From Salinisphaera sp. UBA1666 (GTDB lineage: Bacteria; Pseudomonadota; Gammaproteobacteria; Nevskiales; Salinisphaeraceae), in assembly GCA_002320455.1 (NCBI GenBank), contig DCKU01000190.1:15981-31254 (forward strand): a stretch of 15,274 bases of DNA, read 5' to 3'. The notes under the pieces are model-generated. The model ran no database searches. It had not been told where the DNA came from and worked only from the letters and a program-made list of their open reading frames with translations. Positions 1-7,726 of the stretch are shown here, one piece after another (positions within the stretch are counted from its first letter, which is position 1; each line of letters opens with the position of its first letter). The translations under genes were made by a program, and so were the position numbers.

Positions 1-42
1 GCTTGGCCGCCGATGCGCCGCCTTATCTTATGACGACACGCC

Positions 43-909
43 CTAGCGGCCTGCGATGCACCGCTCGGAGGTGCGCTGGTCAACCCCGAGCTGGCTGGCG
101 TCCGGGCCCAGCGTATACACCCACGCCCACTGCTTGCCGGTCACATACACCCGGTCCGCGTTGGCGTCATAGGCAATACCGTTGAACACATCCGCCGTGT
201 CAGGCTGCTCGGCGGCCAGCGCATCGGCGCTGCGCACCGCCACCACTCGGCCCGTCCCGGGGTCGATGATCAACAGCCGATTGGTATGCCACTGGTTGGC
301 CCAGATCATGCCGTTGATGGTCTCCAGCTCGTTGAGCTGGGATACCGGCTGGCCGTTCCAGCGTACCGGCAGGCGCTGGGTGGCGCTGAAATCATCCGGC
401 CGGCGGAACACCAGCGTGTCGCTGCCATCGCTCATGACCAGCTGATGGCCGCAGCGCGCCAGCCCCCAGCCCTGGCCGGTGTATTCGTGGCTGTCCAACC
501 GGGCAAACGTGGCCCGGTCGTACACGAATACCTGCCCGGCCTTCCAGGTCAGCTGATACAGCCGGTCGTCGAATCGAGCCAGTCCCTCGCCGAAGTATCG
601 ACGCGCCAGCGCGCGACGTTGCAGCGCGTGGCCGCTGGCCGGGGCCACGCGGCGCAGCTGGGAGTGGCCGTAGAGGCCCGTGCTTTCATACCAGTGCCCG
701 TCGTCGTCAATGATGAACCCCTGGGTAAAGGCCTTGCTGTCGTGGGGCATGCGCGAGGCCGGGGTTATCGGCTCGGCCACCCCGCGGGCAACGGCGTTAT
801 TTGACATAACACCGACCAGGCCCAGAACGAGGCCTACGACAGGGCTCACGAAAAGGCGGCTATAGCGCTTTCCAGAAAGCTGGCCGTCGTTAAGATAGGG
901 TTTTGACAT
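43..909 (-). CDS. Secreted glutaminyl-peptide cyclotransferase (glutamine cyclotransferase family)
   Basis: Predicted to convert N-terminal glutamine of peptides to pyroglutamate, acting outside the cytoplasmic membrane. The 288-residue product shows the motifs of the plant/bacterial-type (beta-propeller) family in order: FTQGF (61-65), YESTGLYGHSQLR (74-86), FGEGL (106-110), YQLTWK (118-123), YTGQGWGL (143-150), MSDGSDTL (159-166), LNELETINGMIWANQW (192-207), FNGIAYD (242-248) and VTGKQW (256-261). Residues about 18-42 form a hydrophobic segment ending in AVA, consistent with a signal peptide. I chose the ATG at 909 because the longer reading from 984 would run into the divergent gene and put 25 extra residues before the signal. 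The ribosome-binding site is weak. It is transcribed away from the transporter gene, only 22 bp from that gene's start. Family assignment is firm; substrates are unknown. Confidence 0.88.
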   Translation of the reverse strand: MSKPYLNDGQLSGKRYSRLFVSPVVGLVLGLVGVMSNNAVARGVAEPITPASRMPHDSKAFTQGFIIDDDGHWYESTGLYGHSQLRRVAPASGHALQRRALARRYFGEGLARFDDRLYQLTWKAGQVFVYDRATFARLDSHEYTGQGWGLARCGHQLVMSDGSDTLVFRRPDDFSATQRLPVRWNGQPVSQLNELETINGMIWANQWHTNRLLIIDPGTGRVVAVRSADALAAEQPDTADVFNGIAYDANADRVYVTGKQWAWVYTLGPDASQLGVDQRTSERCIAGR

Positions 910-931
910 CGTCAACCCACGAGTGTGATCG

Positions 932-1849
932 ATGAGTGAATCATCGCAGACCCTGGCTACGAATCCGAGCGGGCAGAACGCCAAAAAAGAACAGAACCAG
1001 GAAGCCGATCTGAACCACCACGAGCGTCGCGACGCCCGGCGCCGCGAGTTTCCCAGTGCGGCAGTGGTTTACGAAGCGATTCGCGCCGAGGCCGAATCGG
1101 AGCTGTCGCGGCCGCTGCCGGGCCTGGCCTGGTCGGCGCTGGCGGCTGGCCTGTCGATGGGCTTTTCGTTCATCGCCCAGGCGCTGCTGCGTCACTACTC
1201 GCCGGAAATGGCCTGGCAGACCATCATCTCGAGCCTGGGCTATTCCATGGGCTTTCTGTTCGTGATTCTCGGCCGCCAGCAGCTGTTTACCGAGAACACG
1301 CTGACCCCGGTGCTGGAAGTGCTGCGCGTCAAGCGCATGGAAACGGTCATCCGCACGATCAATCTATGGCTGGTGGTGCTGGCGACCAATATCCTGGGCA
1401 CGGCCATATTCGGCGCCACGCTGGTCTATGGCCACGTGCTGGACGACTCGATCGCCCCGGCCCTGAGCCATATCGCGGCCAGTGAATACTCGGCCACGTT
1501 CCTCGAGACCATGATCCGGGCCGTCTTTGCCGGCTGGCTGGTGGCCCTCATGCTGTGGCTGCTGCCGTTTGCCGAGACCGCCCGTGTGGGCGTGATCATC
1601 CTAGTGACGTTCTTGATCGGCCTGGCGCACCTGCCGCATATCATTGCCGGCTCCGTGGCAGCCTTCTACGGCGTGTTCGATGGCACCCACACCATCGGCC
1701 AGTACATCAGCGACTTCTTTGTCCCCACGCTGATCGGCAACATGATCGGCGGCATCCTGATGGTGGCCGTGGTCAACTATGCCCAGGTCGCCTACAGCGG
1801 CCAAGACAATGACAAGGACGCCAACGGCAACAAGAAGAAAGACAACTAA
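932..1849 (+). CDS. Formate/nitrite transporter family (FNT) inner-membrane protein, YfdC-like
   Basis: A 305-residue polytopic membrane protein of the FNT channel family, which moves small monovalent anions such as formate, nitrite or hydrosulfide as a pentamer. A charged hydrophilic N-terminus (1-60) precedes about six hydrophobic segments. Residues 114-123 (GRQQLFTENT) match the conserved loop of the second helix. GLAH near 230-233 aligns with the GFEH region that supplies the central pore histidine in FocA-type channels. The C-terminal tail (288-305) is polar and rich in Asp, Asn and Lys. The length and long N-terminal extension resemble E. coli YfdC more than FocA or NirC. An in-frame stop lies at 926-928, so 932 is the earliest start; no good Shine-Dalgarno is visible. 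The transported ion cannot be read from the sequence. CsbD follows 72 bp later. Confidence 0.85.
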   Translation: MSESSQTLATNPSGQNAKKEQNQEADLNHHERRDARRREFPSAAVVYEAIRAEAESELSRPLPGLAWSALAAGLSMGFSFIAQALLRHYSPEMAWQTIISSLGYSMGFLFVILGRQQLFTENTLTPVLEVLRVKRMETVIRTINLWLVVLATNILGTAIFGATLVYGHVLDDSIAPALSHIAASEYSATFLETMIRAVFAGWLVALMLWLLPFAETARVGVIILVTFLIGLAHLPHIIAGSVAAFYGVFDGTHTIGQYISDFFVPTLIGNMIGGILMVAVVNYAQVAYSGQDNDKDANGNKKKDN

Positions 1850-1882
1850 AAATATCGCTTTTGCGATGCGCCATTAGTCTGA

Positions 1883-1888
1883 TATACC
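1883..1888 (+). promoter_or_regulatory. Possible sigma-70-type promoter of the csbD-like gene
   Basis: TGATATACC at 1880-1888 fits an extended -10 element (TG, one base, TATACC). TTGCGA at 1861-1866 could be a weak -35 with a 16-bp spacer. The arrangement suits a start near 1895, ahead of the RBS GGAG at 1911-1914. It is a pattern match only, but it fits separate stress control of the small gene, since the transporter gene ends upstream without an obvious terminator. Confidence 0.35.
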
Positions 1889-1921
1889 TAATCACAGTCT
1901 TTTTTCTACCGGAGCAAAGAC

Positions 1922-2161
1922 ATGGCAGAAAGCGATGACAAATGGGAAGGCCGGTTTGACCGCGCCAAAGGCAAGGCCCGCGAGTACTTCGGCAAGCTGA
2001 CCGACGACGACGTAGAGCAGGCCAAGGGCAAGCGCGAAAATCTGCTGGGCAAGATCCAGGAGAAGTACGGCGAAACCAAGGAAACGGCCGAGCAGTGGAT
2101 GAAAGAGTTCGAGCACAAGTACTTGAGCTCGGACGATGACGACACCAACAAGCCGCGCTAA
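1922..2161 (+). CDS. CsbD-family general stress protein
   Basis: A 79-residue, highly charged, predicted helical and soluble protein of the CsbD type. These are small abundant proteins induced by general stress or late growth in many bacteria, with unknown biochemical role. The signature is the WEGRFDRAKGKAREYFGKL stretch (8-26), followed by a repeat-like helix with EQAKGKRENLLGKIQEKYG (32-50). The C-terminus is acidic (SSDDDD). A clear RBS (GGAG, 1911-1914) lies 7 nt before the ATG. A strong terminator follows 30 bp after the stop, so this gene can form its own transcription unit. Composition matches the neighbouring core genes. Confidence 0.85.
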   Translation: MAESDDKWEGRFDRAKGKAREYFGKLTDDDVEQAKGKRENLLGKIQEKYGETKETAEQWMKEFEHKYLSSDDDDTNKPR

Positions 2162-2190
2162 GCGCTGAGGGTTTTTCAAAACTCAGATCA

Positions 2191-2222
2191 GCCGGCAGGC
2201 GTTCGAGCCTGCCGGCTTTTTT
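2191..2222 (+). terminator. Rho-independent terminator after the csbD-like gene
   Basis: A perfect 10-bp stem (GCCGGCAGGC at 2191-2200, GCCTGCCGGC at 2207-2216) with a 6-nt loop is followed directly by six T. It separates the stress gene from the pyruvate dehydrogenase cluster. Confidence 0.93.
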
Positions 2223-2223
2223 A

Positions 2224-2478
2224 TGCGCGCTTGTCGGCCTGCCTCGCCGGGCGACGCGCGTGCGTACGTGAGCGCATGTTTGCCCGCTTTGTGGCAATCT
2301 GTCCGATCGTCGTAGCCGCCGTCATTAGGCGGTTACGGCCTACAACGTCTGTCGATGATCCTCGCGGTCGGCCCGGGCTTGGTGTGCGCTTTGCTGCGCA
2401 AAGTTGTCGAGCCTTACGCGCCGGGCGTACTATCGGCGGCGATCAAGATCCCATAATGCTTTGTCGAAGGAGCATCTC
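2224..2478 (+). promoter_or_regulatory. Leader and presumed promoter region of aceE
   Basis: This 255-bp non-coding stretch must hold the promoter of the aceE cluster. Two inverted repeats are visible. TAGCCGCC (2313-2320) pairs with GGCGGTTA (2328-2335), with one G-U pair and a 7-nt loop. CTTTGC (2389-2394) pairs with GCAAAG (2398-2403) across 3 nt. Either could be an operator half-site pair or a leader hairpin. A -10-like CATAAT occurs at 2452-2457 but has no good -35 and lies very close to the RBS. No PdhR-like AATTGGT...ACCAATT site was seen. The region is tentative. Confidence 0.3.
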
Positions 2479-5169
2479 ATGGCTCAAGCGAGCGCCCATC
2501 CCGAGCACGTTGGCAACGCGTCCGACGTCGACGCCCAGGAATCTGCGGAATGGCGCGATGCGCTTGACGCAGTCATCGAACGCGAAGGCCCGGAACGGGC
2601 GCATTTCCTGCTGGAGATGCTCATCGACCGGTCGCGCCGTACCGGCGCCCAGATCCCCTACTCGCTGAACACGGCGTATGTGAACACCATTCCGCCGCAT
2701 AGAGAGGCTAAGAGCCCCGGCGACCCGGCGATCGAATGGCGTATCCGCTCCATCATCCGCTGGAACGCGATGGCCATGGTGGTCCAGGCCAACCGCCACC
2801 ACGAAGGTGTGGGCGGGCATATCGCCAGCTTTGCCTCGGCGGCCACCCTGTACGAAGTGGGTTTCAACCACTTCTTCCATGCGCCATCCGAAGAGCACGG
2901 CGGGGATCTAGTGTTCTTCCAGGGCCACTCGGCGCCCGGCATGTACGCGCGCAGCTATCTGGAAGGCCGTCTTACCGAAGACGAGCTCTACAACTTCCGC
3001 GCCGAGTCCACCGGCAAGGGCCTGTCGAGCTATCCGCACGCCTGGTTGATGCCTGATTACTGGCAGTTCGCCACCGTTTCCATGGGGATCGGTCCCATTA
3101 ACGCCATTTACCAGGCGCGTTTCATGCGCTACATGGAAAACCGCGGCGTGTTGGAAACCAAGGGTCGCCATGTCTGGTGCTATTGCGGCGACGGCGAGAT
3201 GGACGAGCCCGAGTCCAAGGGCGCCATCGGCATGGCCGCTCGCGAGAACCTCGACAACCTGATCTTCGTGGTCAACTGCAACCTGCAGCGCCTGGACGGC
3301 CCGGTGCGCGGCGACTCCAAGATCGTCGACGAGCTGGAAGGCATCTTCCGCGGTGCCGGCTGGAACGTCATCAAGGTGCTGTGGGGGTCCATGTGGGACG
3401 GCCTGCTGGCCCAGGACCACGAAGGCAAGCTCGTCGAGCTGATGAACGAAACGGTCGACGGCGAATACCAGGCCTACAAGGCCCGTGGCGGCAAGTACAC
3501 CCGCGATGAGTTCTTCGGCAAGTACGAAGAGACCAAGCGCATGGTGGCCTCGATGTCCGACGAGGACATCAGTCGCCTGAACCGCGGCGGGCATGACCCG
3601 CACAAGGTCTATGCGGCTTATCACCAGGCGGTGAACCAAGACAACGGCAAGCCGACGGTGATCCTGGCCAAGACGGTCAAGGGCTATGGCATGGGTGAGG
3701 CCGGCGAAGGCCAGAACATCACCCACCAGCAGAAGAAGATGGCCGAGGACGCGCTCAAGGAATTCCGCGATCGTTTCGAGATCCCGATTCCCGACGACAA
3801 GATTGCCGACGCGCCCTTCTACAAGCCCGACGACGACTCCGAGGAGATCCAGTATCTCCACGCCCGTCGCAAGGAACTGGGTGGCTATCTGCCCCAGCGT
3901 CGTACCGAGGGCGACAAGCTCCAGATTCCCGAGCTCTCGGCCTTCGACAAGCTCCTGCAGGGCTCGGGCGACCGTGAAATGGCCACCACCATGGTCTTCA
4001 CGCGCATCCTGCAGATCCTGACGCGCGACAAGAACATCAAGAACCGTATCGTGCCCATCATTCCGGACGAGGCGCGTACCTTCGGCATGGAAGGCATGTT
4101 CCGGAGCCTGGGCATCTACTCGCCGGTGGGCCAGCTGTTCGTGCCGGAAGACTCCGACCAGCTGGCCTTCTACAAGGAAGCCAAGGACGGCCAGATCCTG
4201 GAAGAAGGCATCACCGAAGCCGGTGCCATGTCCTCGTTTATGGCGGCGGCCACGTCGTACTCAAATCATGGCACCACCATGATTCCCTTCTATGCCTTCT
4301 ACAGCATGTTCGGCTTCCAGCGCGTGGGCGACTTCTGCTGGGCCGCCGGCGACATGCGGGCCCGCGGCTTCCTGCTGGGCGGCACCGCCGGGCGCACCAC
4401 CATCAACGGCGAGGGCCTGCAGCACCAGGACGGCCACTCGCACGTCATGTTCGACGTGGTGCCCAACGCCAAGTCGTATGATCCGACCTTCTCCTACGAG
4501 ATGGCCGTCATCATCCACCGCGGCCTGGTGGAGATGTACGAAGAGCAGCGTGATGTCTACTACTACATCACCATGATGAACGAGAACTACAGCCACCCCG
4601 CCATGCCCGAAGGCGTGGAAGAACATATCGTCAAGGGGCTGTACAAGTACTCGGAATCCGGCGCCGACAAGGACGCCCAGGTGAACCTGCTGGGCTCGGG
4701 CACCATCCTGCGCGAGTCGATTGCGGCCGCCCAGATGCTCGAGGACGAGTTCGATGTAGGCGTGACCGTCTGGTCGGCCCCCAGCTTCACCGAGCTCAAG
4801 CGCGACGGCCTGTCCGCCGAGCGCTGGAACATGCTCCACCCCGAGCAGGATCCGAAGACGAGCTTCGTCGGCCAGCAGTTTGCCGAGGCCAAGGGCCCGG
4901 CCATCGCGGCCACCGACTATGTCCGTGCCCTGCCCGAGATGATCCGGCCCTATATGCCCGTGGCCTACCACACGCTGGGCACCGACGGCTTCGGCCGCTC
5001 GGACACCCGCGAGGCCCTGCGCGAGTTCTTCGAAGTGGATCGTCGCTGGATCACGGTCTGCGCGCTCAAGGCCCTGGCCGACGAAGGCAAGGTCGAGCGC
5101 AAGGTCGTAGGCGAGGCGATCCGCAAGTACGGCATCGACCCGGACAAGCCGGAGCCGCTCTACGCCTGA
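2479..5169 (+). CDS. aceE: Pyruvate dehydrogenase E1 component, homodimeric type
   Basis: The thiamine-diphosphate-dependent E1 decarboxylates pyruvate and reductively acetylates the lipoyl arms of AceF in the cytoplasmic pyruvate dehydrogenase complex. The 896-residue length matches E. coli AceE. Visible motifs are LVFFQGHSAPGMYARSYLEG (144-163), the ThDP/Mg motif GDGE (237-240) with NCN (266-268), KGYGMG followed by H416 in the ITHQQKK stretch (probable active-site His), DEARTFGMEGMFR near 530, EGITE with a Glu near 580 in the position of the cofactor-activating Glu, and IPFYAFYSMFGFQR. An upstream in-frame ATG at 2404 exists, but 2479 is preferred because AAGGAG (2467-2472) lies 6 nt before it and the extra residues are unlike the family. 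It is first in the cluster, 85 nt ahead of aceF. No damage is seen. Confidence 0.97.
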   Translation: MAQASAHPEHVGNASDVDAQESAEWRDALDAVIEREGPERAHFLLEMLIDRSRRTGAQIPYSLNTAYVNTIPPHREAKSPGDPAIEWRIRSIIRWNAMAMVVQANRHHEGVGGHIASFASAATLYEVGFNHFFHAPSEEHGGDLVFFQGHSAPGMYARSYLEGRLTEDELYNFRAESTGKGLSSYPHAWLMPDYWQFATVSMGIGPINAIYQARFMRYMENRGVLETKGRHVWCYCGDGEMDEPESKGAIGMAARENLDNLIFVVNCNLQRLDGPVRGDSKIVDELEGIFRGAGWNVIKVLWGSMWDGLLAQDHEGKLVELMNETVDGEYQAYKARGGKYTRDEFFGKYEETKRMVASMSDEDISRLNRGGHDPHKVYAAYHQAVNQDNGKPTVILAKTVKGYGMGEAGEGQNITHQQKKMAEDALKEFRDRFEIPIPDDKIADAPFYKPDDDSEEIQYLHARRKELGGYLPQRRTEGDKLQIPELSAFDKLLQGSGDREMATTMVFTRILQILTRDKNIKNRIVPIIPDEARTFGMEGMFRSLGIYSPVGQLFVPEDSDQLAFYKEAKDGQILEEGITEAGAMSSFMAAATSYSNHGTTMIPFYAFYSMFGFQRVGDFCWAAGDMRARGFLLGGTAGRTTINGEGLQHQDGHSHVMFDVVPNAKSYDPTFSYEMAVIIHRGLVEMYEEQRDVYYYITMMNENYSHPAMPEGVEEHIVKGLYKYSESGADKDAQVNLLGSGTILRESIAAAQMLEDEFDVGVTVWSAPSFTELKRDGLSAERWNMLHPEQDPKTSFVGQQFAEAKGPAIAATDYVRALPEMIRPYMPVAYHTLGTDGFGRSDTREALREFFEVDRRWITVCALKALADEGKVERKVVGEAIRKYGIDPDKPEPLYA

Positions 5170-5205
5170 TGGCGCACGGGTGACAACGCTTTAACTCCAG
5201 ATCAA

Positions 5206-5234
5206 GACCGCGGCGGGACATGCCCACCGCGGTC
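5206..5234 (+). other. Hairpin in the aceE-aceF spacer
   Basis: GACCGCGG (5206-5213) pairs perfectly with CCGCGGTC (5227-5234). Inside it GGG (5215-5217) can pair with CCC (5223-5225) around a 5-nt loop. No T-run follows, so it is not a standard terminator. It ends 6 nt before the aceF RBS and could set the aceE:aceF expression ratio or mRNA stability. The function is inferred only. Confidence 0.5.
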
Positions 5235-5254
5235 CGAGCCAAGGAAGACGCACT

Positions 5255-7042
5255 ATGGCGGCGCAGGAAATCAAGGTCCCGGACATTGGCGACTTCGACG
5301 CGGTCGAAGTCATCGAAGTGTTGGTGGCCGAAGGCGACACGGTCGAAAAAGAACAGCCTCTCATCACGCTGGAATCCGACAAGGCGACACTCGAAGTGCC
5401 GTCCACGGTGGCCGGCAAGATCACCGAGCTTAAAATCAGCGAAGGCGACACCGTCTCCGAGGGCGACGTGATCGCCATGGTCGAAGCCGAAGACGACGCC
5501 GGCTCGGCCGACGATGACGGCGACAGCGACGACGAGCAGGCCGAAACCGGCGACGACGAGGCCGAGAGCGACAGCGCCGAGGCCAAGGAAGACGCCGGCG
5601 AAGAACCGGCCAAGGCCGATGACGCCGGCGACGGCCCCAAGAATGGCGACACGGTAGAGGTCAAGGTCCCCGACATCGGCGATTTCGACTCCGTCGAAGT
5701 CATCGAGGTGCTCGTGGCCGAAGGCGACACGGTCGAAAAAGAACAGGCGCTGATCACGCTGGAATCCGACAAGGCCACGCTGGAAGTGCCCTCCTCGGCC
5801 GCCGGCACCATCGCCAGCCTGAAAATCAAAGAAGGCGACACCGTCTCCGAAGGCGACGTGATTGCCATGGTCCAGACCACCGGTGGTGGCAGCGGCGGCG
5901 CCAAAGCCGACTCCAAAGCCGACAACAAGTCGGCCGGCGGCAGTGCCCAAGCCAGCAACGCCAAGGCCACCCCGGACAACAAGGCGGACAAGAAACAGCC
6001 CGAGTCCGGTACTGCCTCGCAGGACGACAAGCCCGCGCCCCAGGGGCAAGACAAGGCCGAGCCGGCCTCGTCGGATGCCTCCAAGCTCAAGTCGGTGGAC
6101 GAAGAACGCTTCGGCAAGGCCCACGCCTCGCCCAGCGTGCGCAAGTTCGCCCGCGAGCTGGGCGCCGATCTGGGCCGTATCGATGGCTCGGGCCGCAAGG
6201 GCCGCATCACCGAGGAAGACGTCCAGTCCTACGTCAAAAGCGCGCTGGAACAGGTTCAGAGCGGCAAGAGCACGGGTTCCGCGGCCGCACCCGCCGGCGG
6301 CGGTGGCGGCGTCCCCGCCCAGCCGGATATCGACTTCAGCCAGTTCGGCGAAGTCGAGACCGTCGAGCTCGAGCGTATCCGCAAGATCTCGGCCAAGGCC
6401 GTGCACAAGAACTGGCTGCTCATCCCGCATGTCACCCAGTTCGACACCGCGGACATCACCGATCTGGAAGCCTTCCGCCAGGCCAACAAGGAAAAAGCCA
6501 AGGCCGACGGCGTCAAGCTCACGCCCCTGGCCTTTTTGCTCAAGGCCGCGGCCGCCGCGCTCAAGGCCTTCCCGGACTTGAACAGCTCGCTCACCGCCGA
6601 CGGCGAATCCTTGGTGCACAAAAAATACATCAACATCGCCGTGGCCGTGGATACCCCCGGCGGCCTGCTGATGCCGGTGATCAAGGATGTCGACAAGAAA
6701 GGCATCTATGACATCGCCCGCGATCTGGACGCCGTCTCGACTCGGGCGCGCGAAGGCAAGATCAAGGGCGACGACATGAAGGGCGCGACGTTCTCGATCT
6801 CGAGCCTCGGCGGCGTGGGTGGTACGGCCTTCACGCCGATCGTCAACTCGCCCGAGGTGGGCATCCTGGGCGTGTCCAAGCACAGCATGCAGCCGGTCTG
6901 GAACGGCGCCGAGTTCGAGCCACGCCTGATCCTGCCGCTGTCGTTCTCTTATGACCACCGCGTGATCGACGGCGCCAAGGCGGCGAGGATTACCGGGTTT
7001 ATCAGCGAGAAACTCTCGGATCTCCGGACACTGTTGTTGTAG
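5255..7042 (+). CDS. aceF: Pyruvate dehydrogenase E2, dihydrolipoamide acetyltransferase (two lipoyl domains)
   Basis: Core of the pyruvate dehydrogenase complex: transfers acetyl groups from lipoyl-lysine to CoA. The 595 residues read as lipoyl domain 1 (2-78, lipoyl K43 in ESDKATLE), an acidic Asp/Glu/Ala linker (79-130), lipoyl domain 2 (133-207, K173), a Lys/Ser/Ala/Gln-rich linker, a peripheral-subunit-binding domain (about 286-326, with SPSVRKFARELG and GSGRKGRITEEDV), a Gly/Ala hinge, and the catalytic acyltransferase domain (about 358-595). The active site is DHRVIDG at 567-573, with H568 and D572. The start is supported by AAGGA (5241-5245), 9 nt upstream. The first linker is more acidic than usual, in keeping with a salt-adapted host. 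The toxin-antitoxin pair begins 58 nt downstream, with no convincing terminator between. Confidence 0.96.
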   Translation: MAAQEIKVPDIGDFDAVEVIEVLVAEGDTVEKEQPLITLESDKATLEVPSTVAGKITELKISEGDTVSEGDVIAMVEAEDDAGSADDDGDSDDEQAETGDDEAESDSAEAKEDAGEEPAKADDAGDGPKNGDTVEVKVPDIGDFDSVEVIEVLVAEGDTVEKEQALITLESDKATLEVPSSAAGTIASLKIKEGDTVSEGDVIAMVQTTGGGSGGAKADSKADNKSAGGSAQASNAKATPDNKADKKQPESGTASQDDKPAPQGQDKAEPASSDASKLKSVDEERFGKAHASPSVRKFARELGADLGRIDGSGRKGRITEEDVQSYVKSALEQVQSGKSTGSAAAPAGGGGGVPAQPDIDFSQFGEVETVELERIRKISAKAVHKNWLLIPHVTQFDTADITDLEAFRQANKEKAKADGVKLTPLAFLLKAAAAALKAFPDLNSSLTADGESLVHKKYINIAVAVDTPGGLLMPVIKDVDKKGIYDIARDLDAVSTRAREGKIKGDDMKGATFSISSLGGVGGTAFTPIVNSPEVGILGVSKHSMQPVWNGAEFEPRLILPLSFSYDHRVIDGAKAARITGFISEKLSDLRTLLL

Positions 7043-7100
7043 CGCCTACGCCCTGCGTGGTGTCGTAGATTAAACGAGGGACTAGGCACAGGAGGTTGTT

Positions 7101-7355
7101 ATGGCACGGTCCGTGGAGCAGATAGAACACGATATCGCAAGCCTGAGCGCCGCTGATAGGCAGCGGGTGCTCAAACACCTTCTGGCCGAGCTCGATCTAC
7201 GAGACGAACCCGAGGCGCCAAAAGACGAAATCGAAGCCGAATGGATAGCAGAAGCTGAACGCCGCGCCGAGGCGCTTGAAAACGGTACGGTTGAAACCGT
7301 GCCGTTTGAAGATGTCATGCGCCGAGCGCGTCAGCGTTTGAACCGTGACCGTTGA
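7101..7355 (+). CDS. Addiction-module antitoxin (unstable antitoxin family)
   Basis: An 84-residue acidic protein of the 'putative addiction module component' type. Such antitoxins bind and neutralise a RelE/ParE toxin and usually repress their own promoter. The helical N-terminus (VEQIEHDIASLSAADRQRVL, 5-24) is followed by the typical AEWIAEAERRAEALENG and VPFEDVMRRAR stretches (about 46-78). A very good RBS, AGGAGG at 7090-7095, lies 5 nt before the ATG. The toxin gene overlaps its 3' end by 11 nt. The pair lies between aceF and lpdA, an unusual place for a toxin-antitoxin system. The coding sequence contains a long inverted repeat (7281-7308). Family confidence is good; the cognate toxin is inferred from the overlap. 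Confidence 0.85.
   Translation: MARSVEQIEHDIASLSAADRQRVLKHLLAELDLRDEPEAPKDEIEAEWIAEAERRAEALENGTVETVPFEDVMRRARQRLNRDR
7281..7308 (+). other. Inverted repeat inside the antitoxin gene, 36 nt before the toxin start
   Basis: AAACGGTACGGTT (7281-7293) and AACCGTGCCGTTT (7296-7308) are complementary at 12 of 13 positions, and the exception forms a G-U pair in RNA. The 2-nt spacer means the inner pairs must open to make a loop. It could attenuate ribosome flow to the toxin or act as a binding site; this is inference. Confidence 0.45.
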
Positions 7356-7635
7356 GTTTCACCCTGAAGCAGACGATGAATTTATCGCACAGATTGACTT
7401 CTATGAATCTCAGCAAGCCGGCCTCGGCGATGCCTTCGTCAATGCGGTGTATCAAACGTTAGAGCGTTTGTTGGCGTTTCCAGAGCTTGGTACGACGACC
7501 GGTCAACGAACACGGCGCCTGCTCTTACAACGGTTTCCGCACGCGATTATCTATCAGTATAAAAACGATCGGTTATTCGTACTAGCAGTTGCCCACGACA
7601 AGCGCCGAAGCGGCTACTGGCGGGATCGTACGTGA
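7345..7635 (+). CDS. RelE/ParE-family toxin
   Basis: A 96-residue protein of the RelE/ParE superfamily, whose members either cleave mRNA on the ribosome or poison DNA gyrase. Features are VEFHPEADDEFIAQIDFYE (3-21), a second helix (AGLGDAFVNAVYQTLERLL, 25-43), FPELG, and a basic beta-hairpin ending in RRLLLQRFPHAIIYQY with a C-terminal HDKRRSGYWRDR. The pattern, including the YWRDR end, resembles ParE-like members, but the molecular target cannot be decided by eye. It starts with GTG and overlaps the antitoxin by 11 nt, implying translational coupling; no separate RBS is clear. It ends 91 bp before lpdA. The reading frame is intact. Confidence 0.85.
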   Translation: MTVEFHPEADDEFIAQIDFYESQQAGLGDAFVNAVYQTLERLLAFPELGTTTGQRTRRLLLQRFPHAIIYQYKNDRLFVLAVAHDKRRSGYWRDRT

Positions 7636-7661
7636 AAGCGCGCATCCTGCCGCGTCCAGGC

Positions 7662-7675
7662 TTCGAACGTTCGAA
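7662..7675. promoter_or_regulatory. Perfect 14-bp palindrome upstream of lpdA
   Basis: TTCGAACGTTCGAA is a perfect palindrome in the 91-bp gap between the toxin and lpdA, 51 bp before the lpdA start. TTGAAA at 7679-7684 just after it resembles a -35, but no matching -10 was found. It is a plausible operator for separate control of lpdA, or a site for the neighbouring antitoxin. This is untested. Confidence 0.4.
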
Positions 7676-7726
7676 ATCTTGAAATTGGACGCCGTCGATT
7701 GGGCGGCTTAAAGGTAGACAAGTCCC

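Noticed and set aside
2404..2478. Upstream in-frame ATG for aceE
   Set aside because: The extra 25 residues are basic and unlike AceE, whereas 2479 has AAGGAG at proper spacing.
2908..3861. A 317-codon minus-strand frame opposite aceE
   Set aside because: Low-complexity Val/Leu/Ala/His translation typical of an antisense shadow of aceE; no recognisable domain.
4261..4971. A 236-codon minus-strand frame opposite aceE
   Set aside because: Same antisense-shadow character; aceE is certain on the plus strand.
5066..6958. A 630-codon open frame on the minus strand opposite aceF
   Set aside because: It is a shadow of the strong GC codon bias of aceF. Its translation is repetitive Gly/Val/Phe/Asp with mirrored repeats of the lipoyl domains, and no RBS or family motif.
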